This document shows, in pieces, positions 33,254 through 42,790 of a stretch of DNA of 64,000 nt (position 1 is its first letter; each line of letters opens with the position of its first letter). The position numbers were made by a program, and so were the translations under genes. The notes below the pieces were generated by a model. That model was not told where the DNA came from, made no database searches, and worked only from the letters and a program-made list of their open reading frames with translations. Location of the stretch: assembly GCA_030372335.1 (NCBI GenBank), contig JAUDCW010000006.1. One strand, given 5' to 3'. Source of the DNA: JALCOL01 sp022649665 (GTDB lineage: Bacteria; Bacillota; Bacilli; Lactobacillales; Enterococcaceae).

Positions 33254-34636
33254 TCATCTATTTTGAAAGCGCAGCCCTTTCGGATAAGCGTTTTTGATCT
33301 GCCCCTGCACCTCTTTGCCGAAGCCTGCGACCGCTCCTTTATATATCAGGAGCAGCCAGCCGCGGCTCGCGCCGGAATGCAGCATTTCACCAGCGACATA
33401 CTGCTGCCACTCGGCAAATGAAAGGGCATAGTACGGGAGCCCGAACTTGGCGACTTGCGCTTCGCTGATCGCCAGCGCAAACGCGAAATCAGGCTCAAAA
33501 CGATTCTTTTTGAACTCGCCAAGCTCCAATCCTTCCCGCAAAAGATGAAGGTGCGTCAGCGGGCGGTCGCTTTCCGGAATCAGCCAGGTTTTTTGTCCCA
33601 AGCAGCGGATCTGCGCCGCCTCTTGCGCGAACGGCCAAGGGAATCCTTCAACAAATTTAGCAAAGAGCTTTTGCTGCTCGGCATTCAGCGGCTTGCCAAG
33701 TGCCACCGCTTTTTTCTTCTTTTTCTTATGTACTGCTTCGATTGCTGGTTGGTAAACAAATTGCGCGATAAAATGTCCTTCGCCTTTGAACAAGTGCGGC
33801 CAGATCCGCACCGTGCCGGAAAGGTCTGCCCCTGTGCCCCAGGCTGTGCGCCCGCTGGAAACCCCCGTCAGTTTTTGTTGAAGATCGACCAGCTCCAAAG
33901 GATAGTTTTCTAAAAGCCAAGCGACGATCTCTTCATCTTCTTCCGGTGCGAACGTACACGTCGAATACGTCAATCGGCCGCCCGGCTTGAGCATTTTGAG
34001 TGCTTCGCTCAAAATCTCGCGCTGGCGGAACGCGCACTCGACCGGGAGTGTTGGTGTCCATTGTGCGAGCGCCGCGGGTTCTTTGCGGAACATTCCTTCG
34101 CCAGAGCACGGGGCATCGACCAAAATATGATCAAAATCCGCTTCAAATATTTTTGCCAGTTCACGCGGCGCGTGATTCGTGACCAGCGCGTTGCGGCCGC
34201 CCCAGCGCTCGATGTTCTCGCTCAACGCCTTCGCGCGCTTTGGATAGATCTCGTTTGCGACCAAGAGTCCTTGCCCTTCCAGCTGATCCAAAAGCCGCGT
34301 GCTTTTTCCGCCCGGCGCTGCACAAAGGTCGAGCACTTTTTCACCCGGCGCGACTGCACACACTTCCGCAACCAGCATCGCGCTCGGCTCCTGCGAATAG
34401 AGCCAGCCGCTCGTATAAAACGGATCGCGGCCTTTTACGGTTCCGTAATAGCCGGTTTCGGTATTCGGCACCGGCTGAGTGAGAAGCTTTTGGAACTCAG
34501 GCGCGTCGCCCGCTTTCGCCGGATTGATCCGAAAGCCCTTATAGACTTCTCCTGTCGTGAGCGCCGCAAAAAAATCCGCCGCCTCCATCCCTAATAATTT
34601 TTCATATTTTTGTGTAAATCCTCTTGGCAGTTCCAT
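33254..34636 (-). CDS. rRNA cytosine-C5 methyltransferase, RsmF/NOL1 family
   Basis: 460 residues from ATG 34636 with AAAGGGG upstream. SAM-binding region VLDLCAAPGGKSTRLLDQL, catalytic motif DAPCSGEGMFRK and TCTFAPEEDE carry the two cysteines of this family. A C-terminal PUA-like RNA-binding portion (from about 360) is present. Methylates a cytosine of 16S rRNA; the exact position is not decidable here. Confidence 0.92.
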   Translation of the reverse strand: MELPRGFTQKYEKLLGMEAADFFAALTTGEVYKGFRINPAKAGDAPEFQKLLTQPVPNTETGYYGTVKGRDPFYTSGWLYSQEPSAMLVAEVCAVAPGEKVLDLCAAPGGKSTRLLDQLEGQGLLVANEIYPKRAKALSENIERWGGRNALVTNHAPRELAKIFEADFDHILVDAPCSGEGMFRKEPAALAQWTPTLPVECAFRQREILSEALKMLKPGGRLTYSTCTFAPEEDEEIVAWLLENYPLELVDLQQKLTGVSSGRTAWGTGADLSGTVRIWPHLFKGEGHFIAQFVYQPAIEAVHKKKKKKAVALGKPLNAEQQKLFAKFVEGFPWPFAQEAAQIRCLGQKTWLIPESDRPLTHLHLLREGLELGEFKKNRFEPDFAFALAISEAQVAKFGLPYYALSFAEWQQYVAGEMLHSGASRGWLLLIYKGAVAGFGKEVQGQIKNAYPKGLRFQNR

Positions 34637-34670
34637 CAAGCAGCCCCTTTCAAATTTTTTTAAAGAAAGA

Positions 34671-34862
34671 AGAGGGCCTGTGACATAAGTGATATCACAG
34701 GCCCGATCTTCAAATAAACGGCGTTCCAAAAGCAGCCTCTTCGGAAATAATCCGAAAAATCTCAAAAATATGAAAAACTATTTCCGAATTTTTCTTCTTA
34801 TTTCTCGAAGCTGAACACTTTTGTCACGACCTCTTCCAAATAAACGGCGTTCCAAAAGCTGC
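34671..34862 (-). repeat. Dispersed 3' element, compound copy C, after the YugP gene
   Basis: Hairpin GGGCCTGTGA/TCACAGGCCC (34674-34704), box AAATAAACGGCGTTCC/AAAAGCAGC (34712-34736), then a 100-bp insert with inverted repeat TTCGGAAATA/TATTTCCGAA (34740-34749, 34779-34788), and a second identical box (34838-34862, AAAAGCTGC end). The second box is 6 bp from the YugP stop, as in other copies. Looks like one element interrupted or duplicated by another. Confidence 0.85.
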
Positions 34863-34868
34863 TTCTGC

Positions 34869-35564
34869 TCAGTCGCCGCGGCGATTGCCGCCAAACAAGA
34901 TCAACAGCCGCAGCAGCTGCAAAAATGTTGCCAATGCGCCGGCAACGTATGTCATTGCCGCTGCAAAGAGTACTTTTTTCACCAGCGGGACTTCCTCAGT
35001 ATTCAGGAGCTGCCCGTCTGAGAGGATCTTGATCGCGCGCAAAGAAGCATTGAATTCGACCGGCAGCGTCACGATCTGAAAAAGCAGCGCGAGCGAAAAC
35101 AAAACGATCCCGACATTGATCAGCGTCTGGTTCATTCCCATGAACACCCCGATCAAAATCAGCGGAAACGACAGCGTTGAGCCGATATTTGCTGCCGGAA
35201 CGAGTGCTGCCCGCAATTTGAGCGGAACATAGTGGCGGGCATCCTGGATCGCGTGGCCGCATTCATGTGCCGCGACTCCGATCGCAGCGACCGAAGTCGA
35301 TTCAGCTGTACTGCTCGAAAGACTCAGCACTTTCGTCTGCGCATTGTAATTATCTGTCAAGTCTCCTGAAATCGGCTGAACACTTACATCGCGGATCCCG
35401 GCCTGCTGCAAAATAAATTGTGCCGCTTGTGTACCCGTCACCCCTTTTTCTGACCTCACTTGATTATATTTGCTGAAGGTGCGATTGACATACGCCGATG
35501 CCGCACCGCAAATAATCAAGCCTAGAATGACTAAAAGATACGTTGGATCGAAAAATCCGATCAT
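34869..35564 (-). CDS. Membrane zinc metallopeptidase, YugP family
   Basis: 231 residues from ATG 35564 (GGAGG at seven bases). N-terminal membrane helix, then AAIGVAAHECGHAIQDA with the HExxH zinc motif (HECGH), and two or more C-terminal membrane segments (about 120-215). Family proteins are uncharacterised integral-membrane proteases. Alone between two other units; ends at the compound repeat. Confidence 0.87.
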   Translation of the reverse strand: MIGFFDPTYLLVILGLIICGAASAYVNRTFSKYNQVRSEKGVTGTQAAQFILQQAGIRDVSVQPISGDLTDNYNAQTKVLSLSSSTAESTSVAAIGVAAHECGHAIQDARHYVPLKLRAALVPAANIGSTLSFPLILIGVFMGMNQTLINVGIVLFSLALLFQIVTLPVEFNASLRAIKILSDGQLLNTEEVPLVKKVLFAAAMTYVAGALATFLQLLRLLILFGGNRRGD

Positions 35565-35657
35565 TGAATATCCTCCGTACACATGATCACCTCTTTCTAT
35601 AGTATTCATCCTATTTTAGCATGTTTGCTTTCTCACGGCGACTTTTCCGTGCGAGGT

Positions 35658-38057
35658 TTATTTTTTCTTAGTATGCTCTTTAAAGAATTTCTGCGCGATC
35701 GCGACCGATTCCATCGCGTCTTTAGCGTAATAGTCCGCACCGACGAATTCTTTATATTCGGGATTCAAGACTGCACCGCCGACCATGAACGTGACATCGA
35801 GCCCAGCTGCTTTGACCGCCGCGATCGTCTTCTTCATATTGGCGACGGTCGTCGTCATCAAAGCGGAAAGTCCTGCCAAATGGATCTTATCTTTTTTCAG
35901 TGTCTCGACGACTTTTTCGATCGGCACATCACGTCCAAGATCGACGATGTCAAAACCGTAATTTTCCAAGATCATTTTGACGATATTCTTGCCGATATCA
36001 TGGATATCGCCTTCGACGGTCGCTAAAAGGATCCGGCCATTCGACTCTTGCGGCGCTTCTTGCTTCGCTAAATAGTCTTTCAGCACATTTTGAGCTTGCG
36101 TAACGGCCTCGGCCGACTGCATGAGCTGCGGCAAAAAGAGCGTCTTCTTTTCAAAAGCATCGCCGACGACATTTAACGCCGGGATGAAGTAGCGGTCGAC
36201 GATCTCGAGCGGCGTCAAGCTTTTCAGCAGTTCTCTGGCTTTGGCAGCTGTCTCGTCTTTGCGTCCTTCAATGATCATTTGTTTCAGATCTTCGCTGTCG
36301 CCGGTCGCCTTTTGCACTCCTGCAGCCGCTGGTTTGCCGCCGAACTGGATCCCGCTCGTCTGCATGCGCTCGATATATCCTGCCGCATTTTCATCTTGCT
36401 GATTGAATACCCGCAGCGCAGAAACAGTCGCCATCATCCAATCGCTCAGCGGATTCATGATGGGCGCATCGACCCCGGCACCGAACGCGGCCGCAAGAAA
36501 ACTGGCATTTAAGAGCGTCCGTTCTGGCAGACCGAACGAAACATTGCTCAAACCGATCACTGTTTTAACGCCGAGTTCAGTCTTCAAAAGGCGGATCGTC
36601 TCCAGCGTGACCGCAACTTGTTCCTGCTGGGCCGAGGCGGTCAACACGAGCGGATCGATCAAGACATCTTCGCGGCGGATCCCGTACGATTCGGCTGTTT
36701 CGACGATTTTTCTTGCGATCGCGATGCGCCCTTCCGCAGTGTCGGGGATCCCCGACTCGTCAAGACACAAGCCCAAGATCAGTGCCCCGTATTTTTTGAC
36801 GATCGGCAGGATCGCTTCGAGACTTTCCGGTTTGCCGTTGACCGAATTGATCAGCGGCCGGCCGTTATAATGGCGGGCACCGCTTTCGATCGCAGCGACT
36901 TGCGAGCTGTCGATCTGAAGCGGGACATTGACGATCCCCTGCATTTCTTGCACGACAGTTGTCATCGTTTTTGCCTCATCGATCTCAGGCAAACCGACGT
37001 TGACATCTAAAATATCTGCGCCGGCTTTGACTTGCGCCAATGCTTCTTTTAATAAATAGCTCAGATCCTGCTCGCGCAGCGCCGCTTTAAGCCGCGGCTT
37101 GCCGGTCGGATTGATCCGTTCGCCGATCACGCTCAACCGCTCATCTAAAATCACCGCTTGACTGGCGGAAGTCGGCGCGGTACAGACCACCGGCACTGGC
37201 GCAGCGACCGGTTCCTGCCCCAGCATCGCACGCAATTCTTGAATGAATTCAGGCGTCGTGCCGCAGCAGCCGCCGATGATCCGGACCCCGGCGCGGATCA
37301 TCGCGCGCGCCGCTTTCGTATATTCAGCAGGCTCGATGCGGTAGACGGTCTCGCCATTTTCCATTTGCGGCAGGCCGGCATTCGCCTGAACGATCACAGG
37401 GATCAAAGCATATTTCAGGATCTTTTGAACGATCGGCAAAAGTTCGACCGGTCCAAGCGAACAGTTGACACCGACTGCATCAACGCCTAGCGCCTGAAGC
37501 GTCAAAGTGGCGGCGACCGGGTCTGTCCCGACGAACGTCCGCCCGTCTTCTTGATAGGTCATCGTGCAGAAGATCGGCAATTTCGTATGCTCTTTGATCG
37601 CTAAGATCGCAGCTTTTGTTTCCAAAAGGTCGCTCATCGTTTCGATGATCACCAAATCCGCACCAGCGGCTTCTGCCAAAAGCGCCTGCTCTTTAAAAAT
37701 ATCATACGCGTCTTCGAACGAGAGCGTTCCCATCGGGGCTAAAAGCTGGCCGACCGGTCCCATATCATATGCCGTAAAGGGTGCCCCGGCCGCCTTGGCG
37801 ATTTGCACAGCGCGCGTGATGATCTCGGGTAATTTTTCCTGCGGGAGTTTTGTGCGGTTCGCTTGGAAAGTGTTGGCCGTGATGACATCGGCACCCGCCG
37901 CCAAATATTCGCGGTGGATCTTTTCGACGATCTCCGGATGGGTCAAATTGAAGTATTCAGGTTCGACTCCCGTCGGCAGCCCGTATTTTTGCAGCATCGT
38001 GCCCATCGCGCCATCGACTAGCACATGTCCAGCCGCTACCTTTTCCAAAATATCCAT
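35658..38057 (-). CDS. metH: Cobalamin-dependent methionine synthase, without activation domain
   Basis: 799 residues from ATG 38057. Homocysteine domain (about 1-300) with zinc ligands GVNCS and GGCCGTTP; pterin-binding domain (about 315-580; starts ERINPTGKPRLK); four-helix cap and B12 domain (about 590-799) with EGDIHDIGKN, where His686 would coordinate cobalt. The SAM/flavodoxin reactivation domain of E. coli MetH is absent; the adjacent gene supplies it. Transfers the methyl group from methyl-tetrahydrofolate to homocysteine. A need for imported or made cobalamin follows. Confidence 0.94.
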   Translation of the reverse strand: MDILEKVAAGHVLVDGAMGTMLQKYGLPTGVEPEYFNLTHPEIVEKIHREYLAAGADVITANTFQANRTKLPQEKLPEIITRAVQIAKAAGAPFTAYDMGPVGQLLAPMGTLSFEDAYDIFKEQALLAEAAGADLVIIETMSDLLETKAAILAIKEHTKLPIFCTMTYQEDGRTFVGTDPVAATLTLQALGVDAVGVNCSLGPVELLPIVQKILKYALIPVIVQANAGLPQMENGETVYRIEPAEYTKAARAMIRAGVRIIGGCCGTTPEFIQELRAMLGQEPVAAPVPVVCTAPTSASQAVILDERLSVIGERINPTGKPRLKAALREQDLSYLLKEALAQVKAGADILDVNVGLPEIDEAKTMTTVVQEMQGIVNVPLQIDSSQVAAIESGARHYNGRPLINSVNGKPESLEAILPIVKKYGALILGLCLDESGIPDTAEGRIAIARKIVETAESYGIRREDVLIDPLVLTASAQQEQVAVTLETIRLLKTELGVKTVIGLSNVSFGLPERTLLNASFLAAAFGAGVDAPIMNPLSDWMMATVSALRVFNQQDENAAGYIERMQTSGIQFGGKPAAAGVQKATGDSEDLKQMIIEGRKDETAAKARELLKSLTPLEIVDRYFIPALNVVGDAFEKKTLFLPQLMQSAEAVTQAQNVLKDYLAKQEAPQESNGRILLATVEGDIHDIGKNIVKMILENYGFDIVDLGRDVPIEKVVETLKKDKIHLAGLSALMTTTVANMKKTIAAVKAAGLDVTFMVGGAVLNPEYKEFVGADYYAKDAMESVAIAQKFFKEHTKKK

Positions 38058-38060
38058 CAA

Positions 38061-38705
38061 TTACTCGCTCCCTTTCGCTGGTCTTCGTTTGAATTTAACA
38101 TCTTGCGGATCGCGGTATGCTGCCATAAACGCCGTCACTGATTTGCGCGGGACCATCAAATTGGTCGCCGTCAAATGGATCCCGACCGTCCGCTCCGCAT
38201 CCAGCGCCGCTAAAAATCCTTTTTGGACGCTGAGCGGCAGATCCCCGTATCCCGGACTGAAACGCCGATTCATCGTCAAACCGGCCAGCGCCGGATCAGC
38301 GAGCACTTTTTCTTCTTCGGCGTCAAGATATTTTTCGATCATCTCCGCCGCCGCGGCGTCCAAGATCATCCCGTGCGTCAAATCAGTCAGTTCGTATTTG
38401 CGGATCGCAGTTTCGACCGAAAGACCCAGCGTCGCCGCCATCAAAATGATCCGGTCGGCTTTTTGCAGGATCCTTTTGGCATTCTTCCCCGGAAAGACAA
38501 GACCGCTGTCACCGACCAAGATCCCGTCCGGTCCTGGTTTGACCGGCAGGATCCGGTAAGTAAAGCGCGGCGTCGAAACTTCTTGGATCTCGCGCAGCAC
38601 GTGGTCGATCAAGCGATCGATCGCTGGCGTCAGGGGCGGCATTTCTTTGCGGTAGCCCAAATAGCGCAGCACTTCTTTTTTATTCAACGGCAAATATTCC
38701 ATCAT
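38061..38705 (-). CDS. Methionine synthase activation-domain protein
   Basis: 214 residues. Stand-alone partner of MetH related to its activation domain. The stretch SPGYGDLPLSVQKGFLAALDA corresponds to the SAM-binding SPGYG region of MetH activation domains. It should reductively methylate oxidised cob(II)alamin using SAM. Three bases before the metH start and six after metF. Confidence 0.85.
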   Translation of the reverse strand: MMEYLPLNKKEVLRYLGYRKEMPPLTPAIDRLIDHVLREIQEVSTPRFTYRILPVKPGPDGILVGDSGLVFPGKNAKRILQKADRIILMAATLGLSVETAIRKYELTDLTHGMILDAAAAEMIEKYLDAEEEKVLADPALAGLTMNRRFSPGYGDLPLSVQKGFLAALDAERTVGIHLTATNLMVPRKSVTAFMAAYRDPQDVKFKRRPAKGSE

Positions 38706-38711
38706 TTCTCC

Positions 38712-39566
38712 TTACTTTTTCACGGCTTCGAACACCGCTTTGACAAATTCGCTTTGATTCATCGCATACAAATGGATCCCGTCCACTCCATGCTTCAGCA
38801 AGTCTTCGATCTGCTTGATCGCATATTCGATCCCGGCTGCTTTGAGCGATGCCGGGTCATCTTCATAGCGGTAGATCAGTTTGATCAGCTCTGCCGGAAG
38901 CGAAGCGCCGCACATGAAAATCATGCGCTGGAGCTGGTCTTTATTGGTGAGCGGCATGATCCCTGCACTGATCGGGCGGGCAACTTGCGCCTGTTCAGCA
39001 ACTTCCTGCAGCCGGTAAAACGAATCGTTTTGAAAAAAGAGCTGACTGATGAAAAAGTCCGCCCCGGCATCGGCTTTCGCCTTTAAATGGCGGCCGTTTT
39101 CACAAGTCGCGAGCTCTTCAATATGCCCTTCCGGATAGCAAGCTGCTCCGATCGAAAATGCCGGATCTTGATGGATCGCCGCGATCAATTCAGTCGCGTG
39201 CAGAAAATCTTGCGAAGGCGCCATCCCGGGCACACGGTCGCCGCGCAGCGCTAAGATATTTTCGATCCCTGCTGCTTTGAGCACCGCCAAGCGCTCTTTC
39301 ATTTCCGCTTTCGTGCTGTTGATCCCCGTCAAGTGGTGGAGCGCCGGTACATGGAAATCATTCTGGATCTTTTCCGCGATCTCGAGCGTCTTGCTGTGGA
39401 CCCCTGCTCCGCCCGCTCCGTACGTTACGCTGATAAAGTCCGGGGCATAGTGGCGCAGCTCGTCAAGCGTCTGGTATAAAACGCCGATCCCTTGTTCTTT
39501 TTTCGGCGGAAATATTTCAAAAGAGAATACCGGCCGCTTCTCTTGGTACAGCTCACTGATTTTCAT
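38712..39566 (-). CDS. metF: Methylenetetrahydrofolate reductase
   Basis: 284 residues, TIM-barrel FAD enzyme: FSFEIFPPKKEQG, SVTYGAGG, ALRGDRVPG and FFISQLFFQND are conserved. Produces 5-methyltetrahydrofolate for MetH. First gene of the metF, activation, metH operon. Confidence 0.94.
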   Translation of the reverse strand: MKISELYQEKRPVFSFEIFPPKKEQGIGVLYQTLDELRHYAPDFISVTYGAGGAGVHSKTLEIAEKIQNDFHVPALHHLTGINSTKAEMKERLAVLKAAGIENILALRGDRVPGMAPSQDFLHATELIAAIHQDPAFSIGAACYPEGHIEELATCENGRHLKAKADAGADFFISQLFFQNDSFYRLQEVAEQAQVARPISAGIMPLTNKDQLQRMIFMCGASLPAELIKLIYRYEDDPASLKAAGIEYAIKQIEDLLKHGVDGIHLYAMNQSEFVKAVFEAVKK

Positions 39567-39591
39567 AAAAATCCTCCTTTAACTTAAAGAA

Positions 39592-39619
39592 AGATTAGCA
39601 TATTCTCCTCAAAATGCAA
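39592..39619 (-). promoter_or_regulatory. Promoter of the metF-metH operon
   Basis: Minus-strand TTGCAT (39614-39619), 16 bp, TAATCT (39592-39597); leader of about 20 nt with AAAGGAGG. The leader is too short for a T-box, SAM or cobalamin riboswitch, so regulation would be at the promoter. Confidence 0.55.
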
Positions 39620-39623
39620 TCAA

Positions 39624-39655
39624 AAAAGATGAATCTGCAGAAAGATCCATCTTTT
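39624..39655 (-). terminator. Terminator of nrnA
   Basis: AAAAGATG (39624-39631) pairs with CATCTTTT (39648-39655) and is flanked by T residues on the minus strand; also AATCT/AGATC extends the stem. Confidence 0.75.
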
Positions 39656-39662
39656 GGCTGGT

Positions 39663-40616
39663 TTATTTCGCTTTGTAGCGCGCAACGGTTTCCTGCAGCT
39701 CTTGATACAGCGTATTGATTTCGGTCTCGTTGTACACATTCGCACCGCTCGCCAAATCATGACCGCCGCCGTGATACTTTTGCGCGATCACATTGACGTG
39801 CGGGCCCTTGGAGCGCAAGCGCACCCGGTAATACCCTTCCGGCTGTTCGACAAAGATCGCCCAGCTGACAACTGAATCAACGATCCCCGGCAGCGGAACG
39901 ACTGGCGAGATCTCGCTATCGACGACATGGTTCGCCTTCAAGACCGTCAACGGCAAGATCACTTTCGCCGCGCCATTGCCATCGACTTCCAAATGTTCAA
40001 AAATATAGCCGTAAAGTTTGGCAACGCCGAGCGGGATCTGTTCGAGCTCGCGGTTCAGCTGTGCAGCGTCAAACCCTTGATACATCAAATAAGCCGCGAT
40101 CTCATGCGTGGAGGGCGCTGTCGCCGGATACAGAAAACGCCCGGTATCGCCGACGATCCCGCCATACAAAAGACGGGCACTCGCCCGGTTCAGCTTCAAT
40201 GTCTCTGGGAACATTCGCTGAAATGTAGCGATCAGTTCGCTCGTACTGCTGGCGCCGGCTTGGACCCAGCTCAAGTCGCCGTACGGTTCATTGTCGGGAT
40301 GATGATCGATCTTGATCAGCATCTCGCCCAATTGGTAGCGGTCATCGCTGATCCGCGGCGCATTGGCGGTGTCCGTTGCGATCACCAGTGCTCCTTGATA
40401 TTTTTCGTCCGGGATCTCCTGCATCGCCGCCATGAATTCCAAACCTTCGACCGGGCCGCCGACTTGATAGATCTCTTTTTCAGGAAAGCTGGCGCGCAGC
40501 ATTTCCGCCAAGCCGACTTGCGAACCGATCGCATCCGGATCCGGACGCTTATGGCGGTGGATGATGATCACCGGGTGGGCTTTGATTTCTTCCAAAATTT
40601 CTGATTGAATGCTCAT
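39663..40616 (-). CDS. nrnA: Bifunctional oligoribonuclease/PAP phosphatase
   Basis: 317 residues. DHH domain with HRHKRPDPDAIGSQ, ATDTANAPR, IDHHPDNEPYGD metal sites, and DHHA1 domain RSKGPHVNVIAQKYHGGGHDLASG. Degrades nanoRNA and dephosphorylates 3'-phosphoadenosine 5'-phosphate. 13 bp after the CBS-HotDog gene. Confidence 0.94.
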   Translation of the reverse strand: MSIQSEILEEIKAHPVIIIHRHKRPDPDAIGSQVGLAEMLRASFPEKEIYQVGGPVEGLEFMAAMQEIPDEKYQGALVIATDTANAPRISDDRYQLGEMLIKIDHHPDNEPYGDLSWVQAGASSTSELIATFQRMFPETLKLNRASARLLYGGIVGDTGRFLYPATAPSTHEIAAYLMYQGFDAAQLNRELEQIPLGVAKLYGYIFEHLEVDGNGAAKVILPLTVLKANHVVDSEISPVVPLPGIVDSVVSWAIFVEQPEGYYRVRLRSKGPHVNVIAQKYHGGGHDLASGANVYNETEINTLYQELQETVARYKAK

Positions 40617-40629
40617 GAAAAACTCCTTA

Positions 40630-41955
40630 CTAAGGTTTCTCGATCAATTGACAGATCACGATCGCTTTCGCAACGATCCGATGATCCAAATAAACTTCGA
40701 TATCCAGTTTAGCATTTCGCCGCCCAATATCCAACACTTTCGGCCTGATTTCAAGTTTGTTGTCGATCTGGATCAAATGGAAATAGTGCAGATTGATCTG
40801 TTCGATCAAAATATTGCGTTTTTCATAGGCATACATCGTCAGCTGCGCGACCGAGCTTACGACTTCGCTCAATATGCCGAACGCCAAGGTGCCGACGCTG
40901 TTGATCGTCTGCGGGGTCACGGTAAAGCCGTATTTCAGCGTATGCTCTTTGTCTTCCGGGTCGGACAGATCAGTGATCTCGCTTGCGATCTGATCTGGGA
41001 TCGTGTCCTCGATCTGCGTTTGCCGCTGGAGGACCTGCATCGCTTTCATCACGTCTTGCCGCGAAACGATCCCGACCAGCGTTTCATCATCGGCGACGAC
41101 CGGCATTACTTCAAAGCCGTCCCAGATCATTTGATGCGAAACACTCGCGACGCTCATCGTTCGCTTCACGGCGATCGGCTCTTTCGTCATCGCCTTATCG
41201 ATCGTCTGTTCCAGATTTTTGCCTAAAACATCTTTGGCGGCAACGATCCCGACGAGCCGTTTGTTGCGGTTGACGATCGGAAAACGCGAATGCCCCGTCT
41301 CTTCGCCCAGCCGCTGGTAGTCGGCGATCGTATCGGTCGTCAAAAGATAATTCGTTTTTTTGATCGGTGTATAAATATCTTCAACGAGCATGATGTCTTT
41401 TTTGATCAGCTGATCACTCAGGGCGCGGTTGATCAAAGTCGCGACAGTAAACGTATCGTAGGTCGTCCCGATCACCGGCAGTGCCAATTCATCAGCGAGC
41501 GCCGTGATCGTGTGCTCGATCGCAAATCCGCCGGTCACGAGGACCGCTGCGCCTTCTTTGAGCGCCAGCGCCTGTACATCGCTGCGGTTGCCGACGATCA
41601 TCAGTGAATCCGGTGTAATATAGCGGATCATTGCTTCTTTAGTCATCGCGCCGATCACGAATTTGTGGAGCGACTTCTCTAGTCCCGCTTCACCGCCCAG
41701 CACTTCCCCTTCAACGATCTTGACCACTTCGTCAAACGTCAAGCGTTCGATATTTTTTTTGAGCTTGCGCTCGATCCGGATCGTCCCGACACGTTGGATC
41801 GTCGAAACAAGTCCCATATTTTCAGCATCTTTGATCGCCCGATAGGCGGTCCCTTCGCTGACTCCAAGGTTTTTTGCGATCGAACGCACCGAGATGCGGT
41901 CGCCGACCGTCAATCCTTCGATATGTTTTAATATTTGATCATGTTTGGTAGCCAA
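40630..41955 (-). CDS. DRTGG-CBS-HotDog regulator (YtoI/SpxR-like)
   Basis: 441 residues. N-terminal helix-turn-helix (VRSIAKNLGVSEGTAYRAIKDAENMG), DRTGG domain (about 75-190), two CBS motifs (about 195-310) and a C-terminal HotDog domain (about 335-441). Same domain series as SpxR of Streptococcus pneumoniae, which adjusts pyruvate-oxidase expression, and B. subtilis YtoI. CBS domains likely sense nucleotides and HotDog an acyl-CoA. Targets here unknown. Confidence 0.9.
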   Translation of the reverse strand: MATKHDQILKHIEGLTVGDRISVRSIAKNLGVSEGTAYRAIKDAENMGLVSTIQRVGTIRIERKLKKNIERLTFDEVVKIVEGEVLGGEAGLEKSLHKFVIGAMTKEAMIRYITPDSLMIVGNRSDVQALALKEGAAVLVTGGFAIEHTITALADELALPVIGTTYDTFTVATLINRALSDQLIKKDIMLVEDIYTPIKKTNYLLTTDTIADYQRLGEETGHSRFPIVNRNKRLVGIVAAKDVLGKNLEQTIDKAMTKEPIAVKRTMSVASVSHQMIWDGFEVMPVVADDETLVGIVSRQDVMKAMQVLQRQTQIEDTIPDQIASEITDLSDPEDKEHTLKYGFTVTPQTINSVGTLAFGILSEVVSSVAQLTMYAYEKRNILIEQINLHYFHLIQIDNKLEIRPKVLDIGRRNAKLDIEVYLDHRIVAKAIVICQLIEKP

Positions 41956-41968
41956 ATCGGCCCCTCCT

Positions 41969-42658
41969 TTATTTGAGCACGATGCTTTCGCCCGGTTTCA
42001 GCACACGACCGCTGTTCGCCGGCAAAAGCTCAACGAAGGCATACGGATCTTGGCGGATCACCGGGAAGGTATCGTAGTGGATCGGCACGATGTATTTCGC
42101 CTGGAGCTTTTCAGCAGCCCGCGCGGCTTCGAGCGGACCCATCGTGAAATTGTCGCCGATCGGCAAAAAAGCATACTCGATCGGATATGTGCGGCCGAGC
42201 GTTTCCATATCTTCGAAAAACGAAGTGTCGCCGGCATGATAGATCACGTGTCCGTCGATCGCCAGCATCAAACCGACTGGCGCGCCCAAGTAAATGATGT
42301 TCCCAGCTTCATCTTGCAGCGAAGAGCTGTGGAGTGCTTGCGTCATTTTGACCGTCCCGAACGGAAAACGGAAGCTGCCGCCGACATTCATTCCGTGGAC
42401 ATTCGTAATGCCCTGTTCCATCAAATACTCGATCAATTCGAACATCGCGATCACTTTGGCGCCGGTCCGCTTGGCAATCGCGATCGTATCGCCCAAATGA
42501 TCAGAATGTCCGTGTGTCAGCAAGATATAATCAGCTTGGACATCTGCTACTTTCAAATCGCTCAAAGGATTCTCCGTGATAAACGGGTCGATCAATAATT
42601 TCGTCCCGTCATCCAGCGCAAAGCTGAAGCAGGCATGCCCGTGAAATGTAAATTTCAT
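41969..42658 (-). CDS. Metal-dependent hydrolase, UPF0173 family
   Basis: 229 residues, metallo-beta-lactamase fold: LTHGHSDHLGD supplies the zinc-binding HxHxDH, with later His in YHAGDTSFF. Biochemical role in Firmicutes unknown. Precedes the CBS-HotDog gene by 13 bp. Confidence 0.9.
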   Translation of the reverse strand: MKFTFHGHACFSFALDDGTKLLIDPFITENPLSDLKVADVQADYILLTHGHSDHLGDTIAIAKRTGAKVIAMFELIEYLMEQGITNVHGMNVGGSFRFPFGTVKMTQALHSSSLQDEAGNIIYLGAPVGLMLAIDGHVIYHAGDTSFFEDMETLGRTYPIEYAFLPIGDNFTMGPLEAARAAEKLQAKYIVPIHYDTFPVIRQDPYAFVELLPANSGRVLKPGESIVLK

Positions 42659-42740
42659 GTGGATCCCCTTTCTTAAACTGTGTTACCTCTATTATAACAG
42701 TTTTACAATAAAATCAGTACAGGTATCTTTCGTTGCAATG

Positions 42741-42779
42741 AAAAAAGACCCCTGCGCTGCCGAAACAGTACAGAAGTCT
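42741..42779 (-). terminator. Terminator of rnjB
   Basis: AGACCCCTG (42746-42754) pairs over nine bases, two as G-T, with CAGAAGTCT (42771-42779); six T follow on the minus strand. Ends the asd-dapA-rnjB unit. Confidence 0.7.
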
Positions 42780-42790
42780 AAACTTCATGT

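Noticed and set aside
38223..39086. 287-codon plus-strand open frame
   Set aside because: Runs across the junction of metF and the activation gene on the opposite strand; composition is of a shadow.
39567..39623. SAM, T-box or cobalamin riboswitch before metF
   Set aside because: The promoter lies about 25-50 bp before the start, leaving too short a leader.
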